DNA from: Patagioenas fasciata
Taxonomy: Eukaryota; Chordata; Aves; Columbiformes; Columbidae
NCBI RefSeq assembly: GCF_037038585.1
Contig: NC_092522.1
Coordinates: forward strand, 124,540,661-124,604,660
Direction of reading: 5' to 3'
DNA length: 64,000 nt
A program made the position numbers and the translations under genes. The notes beneath the pieces were generated by a model. The model was not told where the DNA came from, made no database searches, and was given only the letters and a program-made list of their open reading frames with translations. The stretch's first letter is position 1, and every line of letters begins with the position of its first letter. Shown here piece after piece: positions 12,476-38,038 of the stretch.

Positions 12476-13036
12476 AGGAGGCCCCAGGAGAAGCACCAGG
12501 TGAAGGGTTTGCCTTCCCCACGACTGCCCCTCTGCCTTAGGGACACTTGCCCGGTGCCAATGGCCAAACCCCTCCCAGACACGGATGGGAGAGATGGAAA
12601 AACCCTTTTGCCATGGGTGCATGGGACCCATCTGCACCCCGGGCTGGACCAAGAGGAAGGTCCATGTGTCCCAGGATGCTCCTGCTGACCTGGGCACCCA
12701 GGGGGACCCCAGGGATGGGCCGAGCAGATGGGGTGTCCCCAGACCCTTTCCCATCCCCCAGCCGTGCTCAGGGTGGTTTCGGGGCTGGGGTGGCCTCTGC
12801 ACCCCCCTCCCTCCCCAGGACATCCCCAACCTCTCCACTAACGTTCCCGTCATCGCTGTCACTGAACCTGTCCCAGCGCTGGGGACCCACCTGCAGATCT
12901 GTCCCCTGCACCCCCCCGGGCTGGGAAACCTCCTCTTGGAGGGGTCCCCCTTGCTCCCCCCACCCATTCGGAATGCACCAGTTGGTACTCGGGGTTGGGG
13001 AGGGGGGGGCGAGGCGGGGAAAAGGTGCTTTGCACC

Positions 13037-13260
13037 CCCTGATTGGGCAGAAATGACATCATCGCCGGGCTGCGAGCCAATGGGAGAGCCGCCTGCTGCT
13101 CCGAAATATCGCCCGTCATTATAAATGGGGGGGATGCTGGTGGGGGGGGTGTCAATACAGCCCCACACCCACCCGTGGACCAACGGTACCCACCCACCTC
13201 TTGCAGGGATGGGTGGGGATGGGGATCCCGGGCGCTCCGCTGCTCATCCTGGGCGTGAGC
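13037..13260 (+). promoter_or_regulatory. Isolated promoter-like cluster
   Basis: In plus orientation the order is GATTGG (about 13040), TGACATCATCG (13055), GCCAATGGG (13077) and a TATAAAT box (about 13119). A GTGAGC donor-like site follows at 13253. Spacing fits a class II promoter with a start near 13150, but no coding exon could be attached. The motif set resembles that of the STMN4 promoter. It may be a noncoding RNA promoter, an enhancer or chance. Confidence 0.3.
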
Positions 13261-13423
13261 GACCCAAAATGGTGCTAAAATACAAATAAGAGGAGAAAAC
13301 GAGAGAGAAAGGAAAGAGAGGTAAAATACAAATAAAAGAAGAGAAAATTTGAAAAGGGAAAAAGAAGAGAAAATAAGAGAAAAGTGAAAGAAGAGAAAAT
13401 TTAGAAAGTAAAAAGATAAAAAT

Positions 13424-13680
13424 AAAATACAATAAAATACAATAAAATACAATAAAATACAATAAAATACAATAAAATACAATACAATACAATAAAATAA
13501 AATAAAATAAAATAAAATAAAATAAAATAAAATAAAATAAAATAAAATAAAATAAAATAAAATAAAAGAGAAAATATAGTAAGGTAAAATAAAATAAAAT
13601 AAATAAAAGGAAAAATAATTTTAAAATGTTGTTTGTGATTATTGTGGTAATAATAATAATAATTATTATTATAATAAACC
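13424..13680. repeat. AAAAT/AATAC microsatellite
   Basis: A run of about 190 bp of AAAAT and AATAC pentamers, followed by an imperfect TAA/TTA stretch. The purine-rich flank 13270-13420 is also low in complexity. The long Phe/Ile/Tyr-rich frames on the minus strand are translations of this repeat. Confidence 0.9.
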
Positions 13681-14770
13681 AAGACCCTTCTGATTGCTGC
13701 AAGGAAGGAGGTTCGAGCTCAGAAAAGGTGCTGTGAATAAGCAGCGTGTCCCAGGTAGGATCTTGGGCTTCGGGGGGGGACACGGTGGCTGCAGAGGAGG
13801 GTCCCACGTGAACCCCACCTGCTCCTTCCTTCATCTTTCCCCAAATTCCTCCTCCCACGTCGCATGTGCGAGCAAACGCTCAGCCCCGGGGAGACATCGC
13901 CCGTGGCTGCAGGATTTACGCTGGGCAGCAGCAGGTCTGGGATGCTCGCCCCAATTCTCCCGCTCTCCCCGTACCCTGGGATGCCGGGTCGGTCACCGGT
14001 AACGTCAGCCCGCCGGGGTCACCCCCACACCACACCCCTCCAATAACAACATCTCCCTTTTGGGTTTTTTTTGCCTTTCTTTTTTGCCTTTTCCACCGCC
14101 AGCTCTTGTTCCTAAGGAGCATCCTATGCAAATGGGGAGAAACCATGGAAACCGCCCATTAATATCGGCATGCGGGCAGCACAGCCCACCAGCGCTCCCC
14201 CCTTTCCATATAAACACCAAGTGCTCACCAGGACGGGGGAAAAAGCCCTTTTCCAGCAGGATTAATACCCCAGCATGGGGTTGCAAAGGGTCTCTTCATC
14301 TCCCCCATCCCACCTCTGAGTGTTTTCCACCTCCAAACACCAACCGCACATCACTGGAGCTGGGGATTTAGGGAAAAGCCCCTTGAAAGGGTGAAGTCAT
14401 GGGGAGAAGGTTTGGAGGAGATGGGTTGTTACTCTCCACAATGTTCCCATTATGTTCTCTTTTTGCGGAGGGGAAACTCCTGCTTCTGCCCACGTCCACC
14501 CAAGTGTGTGGGACTTTCCCATCCCCAAGGTGTGTGGCCAAAGGTCCCATCCCCTGCTTCACCCAGCACAGCGAGACCTGGAGCCTGTAAGTTGCAACAA
14601 TCCTACAAACCTAGAAATCCCAGAGATGGTTTCATGTACTATTTCCAGCCCCCTGGCAGGGATGCACCTTCTCCCCAAAGCCTTCCTGGCTTTAATCTGT
14701 GATGGAAAGGGAGAGGGAAGGAGCGATTTGGGCAGAGAGAGGTGCGGAGTTGTACCAGAAGAGCAAAGTG
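13681..14770. other. Intergenic, upstream of the TRIM35 3' end
   Basis: No exon recognised. A perfect POU octamer ATGCAAAT sits at 14126-14133, with a CCATATAAAC element near 14204. Function is unknown. Confidence 0.4.
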
Positions 14771-14776
14771 TTTATT
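14771..14776 (-). promoter_or_regulatory. TRIM35: TRIM35 poly(A) signal
   Basis: TTTATT on the plus strand is AATAAA on the minus strand, 132 nt past the TRIM35 stop codon. This gives a short 3' UTR. Confidence 0.75.
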
Positions 14777-14907
14777 AATGATAAAAAACCAAGGAAGCAG
14801 TACGTACATAAACTCTTTTTTTTTCCCCCCTTAGTTTCTTTTCCTTAAGGAAAGCTGAAAAAAAGCATCTGGAGAACCCCAAATGCAGGCAGAGGTGGTG
14901 GTGGCCG

Positions 14908-17900
14908 CTAGACGGGGACATCCTCACGGACCCGGACCCGGAGGGGACAGATGCGAAGCGCCTCGGGCTGCGCGCCCACCGGCGTCACCCCCACGTAGAA
15001 GTAGGGGAAGACGGTGCCGCCGAACTTCTCGTGGAAGGTGTAGATGTGGGTCTTGCGGTCGGTGTCGTAGAAGGACAGCTCCCCCTCGTCGCAGTCCAGC
15101 TCCACCCGGATCCGCCTCAGGTCGCCCGGCGCCGTCTCCAAGCGCGCCGTGTTGGACGCTCGGCACTTCTTGCCGTCCTTCCCGGACAGGCGGTAGATGT
15201 ACCAGAAACCGGAGCGAGCGTCGTGGTGGAAGGTCCAGTGGGTGCCACTGTGGGGCCGGGCCACCCCCACCCGCCAGTTCGTCATGCCACCCAGGTCCAC
15301 CTCCCAAGTGTGGAAGCCGGTGGAGAAGCCGCGGGAGCCCAGGATGCAGGGAGCCGAGGTGAAGCGCTCGGGGTTCTCCACCAGCAGTTTGTAGCCACCG
15401 TTGGTGACGCTGGTGAGGTCCTCGGACACCGAGAGCCAACCTGCTGCGGAGTTGGGGTCGAAGCTGAAGGGGACTGGGGTGGGGACATAGAATCGTGGAA
15501 TCATTTTGGTTGGAAGAGACCTTCCAGATCATCATGTCCAACTGTTACCCCAACACTCACACTACCCCATGTTCTGAGAACCTCATGTCCGTCTGTCCAG
15601 CCCTCCAGGGATGGTGACTCCAGCACTGCCCTGGGCAGCCTGTTCCAATGCCCCACAGCCCTTTGGGGAAGAAATTGTTCCCCACATCCAACCTCAACCT
15701 CCCCTGGTGCAACTTGAGGCCGTTTCCTCTGCTCCTGGCGCTTGTTCCTGGGGAGCAGAGCCCGACCCCCCTGGCTCCAAGCTCCTTTCAGGCAGTTCAG
15801 AGATCAGAAGGTCTCCCCTCAGCTCCTGTTCTCCAGCTGAACCCCCCAGGTCCCTCAGCCGCTCCCATCACACTTGTGCTCCAGCCCCTCACCAGCTCCG
15901 TTCCCTCCTCTCAACTCTCTGGACACACATGGTAGGAGCCTGAGTTGCTGTAGGGATGAGTTTATGGAGAAACTGCAGTCCTGCATCTCCCCATCCTTTC
16001 CTTTCTGGGGACAACCCATAGAGAAACGCACTCCCCAGAGCTTCCTTTTCAGGGTGCAAGTGCCCAAGGGCACCCGTTCTGCTCTCCATCCCCTTTCTCC
16101 AGGCTCATCAGCCACGTGCACAGCTGCTCCACGTTCCTGTACTCTCCAGCACCCACCACCCCCGGTACAACCACCCTTTTTGGGGGGACCCACCACCTCA
16201 CCTACGGTGATGATGTCCAGCATCTTCTTCCACACGTTGTACTGCAGCGAGCCCAGGTACTTGGAGACATCAAGGAGCATCCCCCAGGGAACGGCCTCCG
16301 GCTCCTCGGCCGTGCAGGCGATCCTGGGGCAGAGGACGGAGACAGGTCCAGGGACGGAGGAAGGGACGGGACTGGGTCCCCTGCCACCCTGCGTTTTGGC
16401 AGAGCCACCCCACACAGCACCCTACATCTCCCCTGGGCTTTTCCCCAACCTTGCTCTGACTCCAGGAGAGTGAAGAATAACAGAACAGTCTGGGTTGAAG
16501 GGACATTCAAAGCTCATCCAGTGCCACCCCTGCCATGAGCAGGGACATCTTCAGCAGCTCAGGTTGCTCAGAGCCCCGTCCAGCCTGGCCTGGGATGTCT
16601 CCAGGGATGGTTCAGCCACCACCTCTCTGCCCAACCTGGGCCAGGCTCTCACCACCCTCAGCACAAACAATTTCTGCATCATATCCATCCTGAATCTCCC
16701 TCCTTTAGTTTAAAACCATCACCCCTTGTCCTGTCACAACAGGCCCTGCTCTAAACTCTGTCCCCATCTTTTTTATCAGCCCCTTTTAAGTCTGGAAAGG
16801 CCAAAATGAGGTCTCCCTGGACCTTCTCTTCGTGTCAGGAAGGTCCCACCACAAAATCCCTCCAACATCAGGGTCTTAGTGCTTCCCTCAATGCTGTTTT
16901 GTTCCTGCATGGGTGTTTGTCCAGAGGCACCCAGGGGTGCTGCCTGCCCTTGGGGACGCCCACCACATTCTGGTGGAGCACCCAGACCCAGAGGGGACAT
17001 GGGGGTATGGGAAGTCCCTTGGGGCAGAGACCCCGCTGTGCAGCGGGGCAGGAGACCCCACTCAGCCCCCTGGAGGGGATGTGGGCGCTCAGCCACCCAA
17101 TCACCGCACGTCACTGAGCAGGGGATGCAGCAGGGACCGGGACTTACCTGCGCTTGCGGTTCTTGTGGCTCTGAAAGAGAAGAGACATCAGGCATCAAAC
17201 CTCAGCTTGACACGGGGGATTGCAAACCACAGAATGCCAGAGTGTCAGGGACTGGAAGGGACCTGGAAAGCTCATCCAGCGCAATCCCCCCATGGAGCAG
17301 GAACACCCAGCTGAGGTTCCACAGGAAGGGGTCCAGGCGGGTTTGAATGTCTGCAGAGAAGGAGACTCCACAACCTCCCTGGGCAGCCTGGGCCAGGCTC
17401 TGACACCCTCACCCCAAACAAGTTGCTTCTCCTCTTTCAGTGGAATCTCCTGTGTTCCAGTTTGCACCCATTGCCCCTTGTCCTGTCACTGGCTGTCACC
17501 CAGAAGAGCCTGGCTCCATCCTCCTGACACTCACCCTTTCCATATTGATCCCCATGAATGAGTCCCCCCTCAGTCTCCTCTTCTCCAGCTCCAGAGCCCC
17601 AGCTCCCTCAGCCTTTCCTCACACGGGAGATGCTCCACTCCCTTCAGCATCTTGGTGGCTGCGCTGGACTCTCTGCAGCAGTTCCCTGTCCTTCTGGAAC
17701 TGAGGGGCCACAACTGGACACAAGATTCCAGGTGTGGTCTCCCCAGGGCAGAGCAGAGGGGCAGGAGAACCTCTCTGACCTACTGACCACCCCCTTCTAA
17801 CCCACCCCAGGTCCCATTGGCCTTCCTGGCCACAAGGGCCCAGTGCTGGCTCATGGTCACCCTGCTGTCCCCAGGACCCCCAGGTCCCTTTCCCCTACAC

Positions 17901-20213
17901 TGCTCTCTAACAGCTCATTCCCCAACTTATACTGGAAACACCCAAAGGATCCCCCAGCACTCTGGTAGAGGGTGACACAGCGAGAGTGACACCCTGCTGG
18001 GCATGGGGGCAGCACCCCGGGAGGGCTTTACCATGAGGAAGGTGTAGTCATCCTCCTTGAGGTCCGCCTGGAGCTGGTGAGCTTCGTTGAGCAGCGCCCG
18101 GCTCTCCTCCGCCAGCTGCTTCATCTCGCTCTGGATGCGCCCGTCCTTGATTCGCGCCTCCTCCCGCACCCGGGCCAGCAGCGCGTCCTCCTCGCCCCGC
18201 AGGAACTCGTGCAGCTTCTCAAACTCCCTCCTGATCTGCTCCTCCAGCCGCGCCGCTTCCGCCTGCACCACGGGGGGGATGTCACCACCTCCCTTCGGGG
18301 TCCCCAACAACGCTGGGGTCCCCCCACATGCTCAGCTGGAGCCCTCCGACCAGCTCCAGTGCTCAGGGACTCGCCCCCACTGCTCTCCCAAAATCAATGT
18401 CCCCATTGCCACGGCAGGCACATCCCATCACCCTGGTCCCCAACTCCCCATCCAAGTCCTTCCTCCCACCCAGCATCACTCTCCTCACTCAGGGATGGAG
18501 CAGCCCAGGATGGGTACAGCGCTCCACCCCCAAAACCAGCTGCATTCCTGCCCAGGGCGTGTGCACACGTGTGCACACACGTGTCAGGATCAGGCTCATT
18601 GCCTCCCCACCAGGAGGGACCACGCACCTGGTTGTGTTTGGCGATGGACTCGTAGGAGCGATGCACAGCCCCAAAATCCTTCGCCTTATCCCGTAGGGAG
18701 GTCTCCATGTTCCTCAGCTTGGCCTGCGGGGATGAGACGCCCTCAGGACCCTACGCCCGGGGTTTCCAGTGCGGAAAAACAAGAGCCCCAAACCCAGTAG
18801 GACGAGGTTAAGCTGGATCCTTGTTCAATCCACCCTTCGCCCTCCTGCAGCCAAGGTTTGCCAGCGCTGCACGGGGCTGTGCAAACGCACCATCCCCGTG
18901 CAGCGAGGCAGAGGAGCTTTGCTTCGTGGTGAGTCCTCCCCCCTGTTTTTAAGCCCTTTCACTGATGCACCAACAAGTCCCTGCCTGTCCCAGCCGCTGC
19001 CGCGCTCCCAGGACGGCTCAGCACCGCGGGCAGCCTGCCCGGCCTTGCGAAACAGCAGCCCCACGGCCGCCCCGCGATATTTGAAATCTGGCACGTCCCC
19101 ACGGGCTGAGTCAGGGCGGCAGCGGCTGCTTTCCCGCCTGGGAAGCGCGGCGGGTCCTGGCACAGCGCCCGGCTGCCGGCCAAGCCCGTCTCCTCCTCTT
19201 CCTCCTCCCTGCACAGCTGTGGCCCATCCGGCTCCATGGGGCTCATCCGGCTCCATGGGGCTCATCCGGCTCCATGGGGCTCGGCGCTGCCTCCCCGCAC
19301 CGTGTCCCTCCGGTTGGGGGAATTGTGCAATCCCCATCCCAAACATGCTCCCAGCCCCGAGGCGCTGCTGCAATAAGCAGATGCTGCAACAACCAGCGTG
19401 GCCGGATCCCGGCAGAGGAAAAAGGAGCCAAGAAAATGCGGGGAAATGAGGGGTCAGACCCCTCAGAGCATCATCCCGCTCCCGCTTCCCGCAGGGCAAA
19501 GGGCCGTGTCCCAGGGGACGGGGTGGCACTGGGTAATTATTAAGCAGGGTGAGCGTGGGGCAGCGGTGCGGCAGGGACGCTCCCAAAGGACCCACCCTTG
19601 TGGTGTGGCTTGTTTTCATCCTGGCACGCCGGCGGGTACAACCGCGCTGCACACCAGCTAAAGCTGTGTGCTGACAAGTCTGTGCCAAGGTATAAGCAAG
19701 CTGCACCCCTCCAGATCCTGGGGTGCCGCTCCATGACACCGCTCCCCCCCTTCCTGGAGCATCCCTCACCCTGAAATCCGCCGCCGCCTCCTGCACTGCC
19801 CGCATCTGGTGTCCTTCGTGCTGCTCGGAGCTCTGGCAGGTGAAACACGCCAGCTCCTTATCCTCCAGGCAGAAAAACTTGGCTTCCTCGTGGTGCAGGG
19901 GGCAGAGGGCGGCCGCCCGGCCCCGCCGCTGCCCGTCCTCCTTGATGATCATCTCCACCAGGTTGTTGAGCGTGTGGTTGACGCGGAGGTCATCGAACGA
20001 GGAGGGCTCTTTGCAGACGGGGCACACGTGGTGCCGGTGCTCCCAGGAACGGCTCACGCAGCCTTTGCAAAAGTTGTGGCCGCAGCAAAGCGTCACGGCT
20101 TCCCGGAAAGGCTCGTAGCAGATGGGACACAGCAGTTCCTCCTTGAACGTGGCCATGGAGGATGAGGCCAAGGCCACCGAGCTGCTGGTCGAGGGGCTGG
20201 CTCCCTTCTCCAT
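14908..20213 (-). CDS. TRIM35: TRIM35 E3 ubiquitin ligase, six coding exons
   Basis: Tripartite-motif ubiquitin ligase of the cytoplasm. Minus-strand exons: 19770-20213, 18628-18723, 18032-18262, 17148-17170, 16202-16323 and 14908-15473. All boundaries are GT/AG and in phase, giving 493 aa, the length I recall for human TRIM35. Residues 29-67 form a C3HC4 RING (C29, C32, C44, H46, C49, C52, C64, C67). Residues 104-135 form a B-box 2 (C104, H107, C115, D118, C123, C126, H132, H135). About 149-270 is coiled coil, and about 306-493 is PRY-SPRY starting [17 protein letters not shown]. All zinc ligands are present. Met20 is a possible second start. The human gene also neighbours STMN4. A CR1 tail ends 14 nt before the last exon. 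Confidence 0.97.
15487..15920 (-). mobile_element. CR1 LINE 3' fragment abutting TRIM35 exon 6
   Basis: The minus-strand CR1 tail ends in GATTCCACGATTCTATG, directly followed by TCCCCACCCCAG and the exon. It carries the same 430-bp CR1 3' segment found at 27644, 30360 and 33640. Confidence 0.9.
16480..16830 (-). mobile_element. CR1 LINE 3' fragment in TRIM35 intron 4
   Basis: Reversed CR1 terminus near 16480 (GAACAGTCTGGGTTGAAGGG) followed by the same CR1 subtype as at 6586 and 29229. Truncated and noncoding. Confidence 0.85.
17225..17935 (-). mobile_element. CR1 LINE 3' fragment, longest in the window
   Basis: About 710 bp of continuous CR1-type sequence in TRIM35 intron 3, starting at a reversed terminus near 17225. 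The first 300 bp match the fragments at 24511, 25558, 26605 and the array units. The rest extends further 5' into the element. No intact reverse transcriptase frame is seen. Confidence 0.85.
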
Positions 20214-20460
20214 GGCGCTGCACAGAGAGGGGACGGATGGAGAGAGGCTGGAGCGGGTTTTCCGAGAGCCTCGGCTGAAAAAACAGCCCCGTTCCTGATG
20301 CAATCGCCTTCCTGCCGGTGACTCACCCCGCAGCTCCCTCCCCGGGCAGGGATCCGCCTGAGTGACACCGCCCCGGGCCACTGCCGGCCACCAAGGGCCG
20401 GAGGGCTCCGGCCACCGCGCCGGGATGTGCCGGGGCCGCGGGGAATGGGCCGGAGCCTGC
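20214..20460 (-). other. TRIM35: TRIM35 5' UTR and upstream acceptor
   Basis: On the minus strand a T-rich tract and CAG at 20275-20277 would start the ATG exon at 20274, leaving a 60-nt leader. A second acceptor-like CAG lies just before the ATG. The leader is therefore probably split by an intron reaching the exon near 21433. Confidence 0.45.
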
Positions 20461-21420
20461 GTGGGGATCGCCCCGGTCCCGGACCCCAACGCCGGGGCAC
20501 CCCCAGACCCACAAGCCCCGGGACAGACTCTGTGTTTGGTCCCGGACCCCCATCCCCGCGGCAGCCCCCCTACTCGGTCCCGTATCCCAGTCCCCCAGGC
20601 AGCCCCCGTGCCCGAAACCAGGTCCCCATCCCCGGTGCTCTTCCCTGTGCCCGGGACCCAGGCCCCCATCCCCGGTGCTCTTCCCCGTGCCCGGGACCCA
20701 GACCCCCAACCCCGGTGCCCGGACACCGGTGCTTTCCCCGGGGCCCGGACCCCATCCCCGATGCTCTCCCCCGATGCTCGGACCCGGACCCCTATCCTGT
20801 GGGCAGCCACGGTGTCCGGACTCGGACCCCACATCCCTGGGGCAGCCCCGGTGCGAGACCCAGACCCTCACCCCCGGTGCTCTCCCGTTGTGCCCGGATC
20901 CCCATCCCGGGGGCAGTCCCGGTGTCCGGACCTCGGTGCTTTCCCCGGACCCCCATCCCCTGTGCTCCCGCCGGTGCTCGACCCCGGATCCTCAACCCCC
21001 GGTGCAGCCCCCGTGTTCGGACCCAGATCGCGGTTCCCGGGGCAGCCCCGGTGCCCGGACCCGGATCCTCAGCCCCGGTGTCGGGACCCCGACCTTCACC
21101 CCCATTGCCCGGAGCCGCATCCCACTCCCGGGGGCAGCCCTGGTGCCCGGCCCGCAGTGCTCTCCCCGGGGACCGGACCCCCACCCCTGGTGCCCGGACC
21201 CCAGCCCCCGGGGCAGCCCCGGTGTCCGGAGCCGGATCCCCAGCCCCGGTTCCCAAACCCCCACTCCCAGCTCTGCCCCGGAACCCCACTCCCGGAGCAT
21301 CCCCGGTGCCGCAACCTCAATGCCGCTCCGGTTCCCCCCCAGGGCTGCTTCGGTACCCGGACCCCACGTGGCAGCCCCGGTGTCCCCGGTTCCCAGCTCC
21401 GTGTCCCGGGGGGCAGGTGG
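20460..21420. repeat. Irregular GC-rich minisatellite in the TRIM35 5' region
   Basis: Many imperfect copies of segments such as CCGGACCCCCATCCC and GGGGCAGCCCCGGTGCCCGGA. The sequence lacks stop codons in several frames because of its composition, which creates ORFs of several hundred codons on both strands. None has a recognisable domain. Confidence 0.75.
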
Positions 21421-21432
21421 GGGGGTTCCTAC

Positions 21433-21640
21433 CTTGCCGAGGGCGAGTGGCAGCGCCTGCAGCGGCTCCTCCGCCGCGACGGGCGCGGGGGGGCCCGGGC
21501 GAGCGCCTGCAGCATCGCGGGGCCGGGGCTCGGCCGGTGCTGGCAACAGCCGGGGGGGCCGGGGAGGAGCGGGGCGGGGGCCGGGCTGCAGCCGCCGGGG
21601 AGGAACCTCACCCGGGCACCGCCCCACGGTTCCTCCGCCC
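21433..21640 (-). other. TRIM35: Probable noncoding first exon and CpG island of TRIM35
   Basis: On the minus strand a GTAGGA donor follows AAG at 21433. The preceding 200 bp are very CpG-rich. Position and strand suit a TRIM35 promoter and leader exon. The exon's 5' end cannot be set. Confidence 0.4.
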
Positions 21641-21926
21641 CCGCTCCGGAGGTTCCCCCGGTCCACTCCCCCCGGTTTCCAGCTGCTGCACCGGTTCATG
21701 AGCTCCCCCCGCCGTCTTGTCCGGAGTGGGGTGGGGGGTTTAGGGCTGGGACCGCTGACCCCCACTTCCCTCCCTCCCAGGAGCTGGAGGCTGCTCGGTC
21801 CCAGGTTCTTGGGATATCCTGTGGCTCCAGGAGCCGGCACTTCAGCACAACAAGCAGAGATGGGCTGGGTGGTGTCTGCTGTCCCCTGGTCCCAGGCAGC
21901 GTGTCCATCCCTGCCTTACTTGCTCC

Positions 21927-22745
21927 AAAACCCTTTCCCTGCTCCAAAACCCTTTCCTTGACCCCAAAACCTTCACTCACACCAAAACCCTCATCCGCCC
22001 CAAAACCCTTTCCTTGCTCCAAAAACTTTTCCCTGCTCCAAACCCCCTTCCCTGCCCCAAACCCCCTTTCCTACCCCAAAACCCTTTCCTACCCCAAAAC
22101 CCTTTCCTTGCCCCCAAACCCTTTCCCTGCCTCAGGGCCCTTTCCTTGCCCACAAAACCTTCACTCACATCAAAACCCTTTCCTTGTCCCAAAACCCTCA
22201 CCTGCCCCAAAACCCTTTCCTTGCTCCAAAAACTTCTCCCTGCCCCAAACCCCCTTCCCTGCCCCAAACCCCCTTTCCTACCCCAAAACGCTTTCCTTGC
22301 CCCCAAACCCTTTCCCTGCCCCAGAGCCCTTTCCTTGCCTCAAACCCCCTTCCCTTGCCCCAACCCCCTTCCCTGCCCGAAAGCCCCTTCCCTGCCCCAA
22401 ACCCCCTTTCCTACCCCAAAACCCTTTCCCTGCCCCAGAGCCCTTTCCTTGCCCCAAACCCCCTTCCCTGCCCTAAACCCCCTTCCCTGCCCTAAACCCC
22501 CTTCCCTGCCCCAAACCCCCTTCCCTGCCCTAAACCCCCTTCCCTGCCCCAAACCCCCTTCCCTGCCCTAAACCCCCTTCCCTGCCCTAAACCCCCTTCC
22601 CTGCCCCAAACCCCCTTCCCTGCCCCAAAACCCTTTCCTTGCCCCAAAACCCTTTCCCCATCCCAGAGCCCTTTCCTTGCCCCAAAACCCTTTCCCCATC
22701 CCAGGGCCCTTTCCTTGCCCCAAAAACCTTTCCTTGCCTCCCACC
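21927..22745. repeat. C-rich minisatellite, about 20 bp unit
   Basis: About 800 bp built from variants of CCCTGCCCCAAACCCCCTTC and CCTTGCCCCAAAACCCTTTC. It is most regular at 22440-22630. It lies between the TRIM35 5' end and the DRC1 3' end. All long frames through it are Pro/Phe-rich or Gly/Lys-rich repeat translations. Confidence 0.9.
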
Positions 22746-23320
22746 TCCTCCCTCTTGCCCTTCATGTTCGCATTTCTGCCCTGTGGATCCCTCTGCACCC
22801 CATGGATACAGCGAGGGAGCCACCCCAGGGGACCATCGGCCCTGGAAGCTGCTGGGAGCCCCTGATGGGGATCAGGAGAAAAACCTATTCAAGGGCACAG
22901 ATATCCACAGCAAAAACAAAAACCTGTTATTGTGCTCTGGTATGAGAAACCTTGTGCTGTGTCAGCGTTAGGCAGGGGAGCTGGCGCGGGGGTGTAATTT
23001 AGGGTTCTGCTTTAGCCAAGGCTAAAGATAAAGCTGGCCAGGAAACCTGTACTGGGAATGAGATTGAACTGGTGGGAAGCAGACACAGCCCACCTGGAGA
23101 TCATTCTGCTGGTGCTGCTGCTTTGGGTTGATATTGCCTTGGAAATGCAGAATTTAGGTAGAGACGTAGCGACACTGGGACCAAAGCGGGAAAAGTAATT
23201 GGGGATGATTGTTTGGGGAGAGAAAAAGTGTCGGGGCAGCAAAAGGAAAAGTAAATACAAAGGCAAGAGGGATGCTCCTCGCAGGCCACACGCACACTCA
23301 CAGCTCAGATTTAGGAAAGG
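22746..23320. other. Intergenic, minisatellite to DRC1
   Basis: About 570 bp with no recognised exon or repeat. It is moderately AT-rich near 23000-23250. Confidence 0.5.
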
Positions 23321-23326
23321 TTTATT
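23321..23326 (-). promoter_or_regulatory. DRC1: DRC1 poly(A) signal
   Basis: TTTATT on the plus strand is AATAAA on the minus strand, 59 nt beyond the DRC1 stop codon. Confidence 0.8.
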
Positions 23327-23384
23327 AGCCCTGGGTTCAGACATAGCTCAGGGCCTAGAAAATCTCTGTCTTGGCTTTGGGTGC

Positions 23385-37570
<14,186 letters not shown>

Positions 37571-37634
37571 GAAGGTCTGGCCCGCTCGGAGCGGCGGATG
37601 CTGCGCATGCGCACGGCAGCTGCGGCGTCCTCGC

Positions 37635-37647
37635 GTTCCTTAGCAAC
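37635..37647 (-). promoter_or_regulatory. DRC1: RFX-type X-box upstream of DRC1
   Basis: GTTCCTTAGCAAC fits the X-box pattern of two inverted half sites (GTTNCC and GGNAAC with a short spacer). It lies about 65 bp upstream of the DRC1 ATG inside a CpG-rich promoter. A further half site GTTGCC is at 37677-37682. RFX factors are known to drive cilia genes through such sites. Confidence 0.6.
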
Positions 37648-38038
37648 GCGACCACCGCGCGTGCGCGTCGGCGGTCGTTGCCTCGCCTGACAACGTCGTA
37701 GTGCGCGTGCGCGCCGCTTTCCAACCTCCTCCCAGCGGCCGTTGCGGGGAGTAACGTTCGCGGGCCCGATCCGAGGGGCTGGGGCGATAAAGGGGGTCAG
37801 GGCGGAGTTACTGGTGCTCAAAAACGGCCTCGGGGGCTCTGTGAGAGCTCGCTGGGTGCTGTGTGCTCTGCGCTGCTGGTCCTGGCTGGGTCAGCAGAGC
37901 CCTGTGAGGCGGCACAGGGGCTGTGCCAGGATCCCGCTGTGCACAGCGCCCCCCGCCAGCGCCGCGGAGCCTGGAGCTTGTTCCCCCGGTTTAGTCCAGA
38001 AATGAAGAGCTCTCGAGGCTGTTTCAAAGATTGCAGAG

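Noticed and set aside
13244-13858. Minus-strand ORF rich in Phe, Ile and Tyr
   Set aside because: Translation of the AAAAT microsatellite.
18825-20834. Minus-strand ORF of 669 codons containing the RING domain
   Set aside because: Only 19770-20213 is TRIM35 coding. The rest is intron or GC-rich leader read through without stops; the splice donor after 19770 and the 493-aa model explain the gene.
20362-22476. Plus-strand ORF of 704 codons
   Set aside because: It runs through two minisatellite blocks, is Pro/Arg/Ser-rich with repeat periodicity and has no domain. Absence of stops follows from base composition.
21927-22745. Regularly spaced repeats as a CRISPR-like array
   Set aside because: The units are contiguous and degenerate with no unique spacers, and the DNA is vertebrate.
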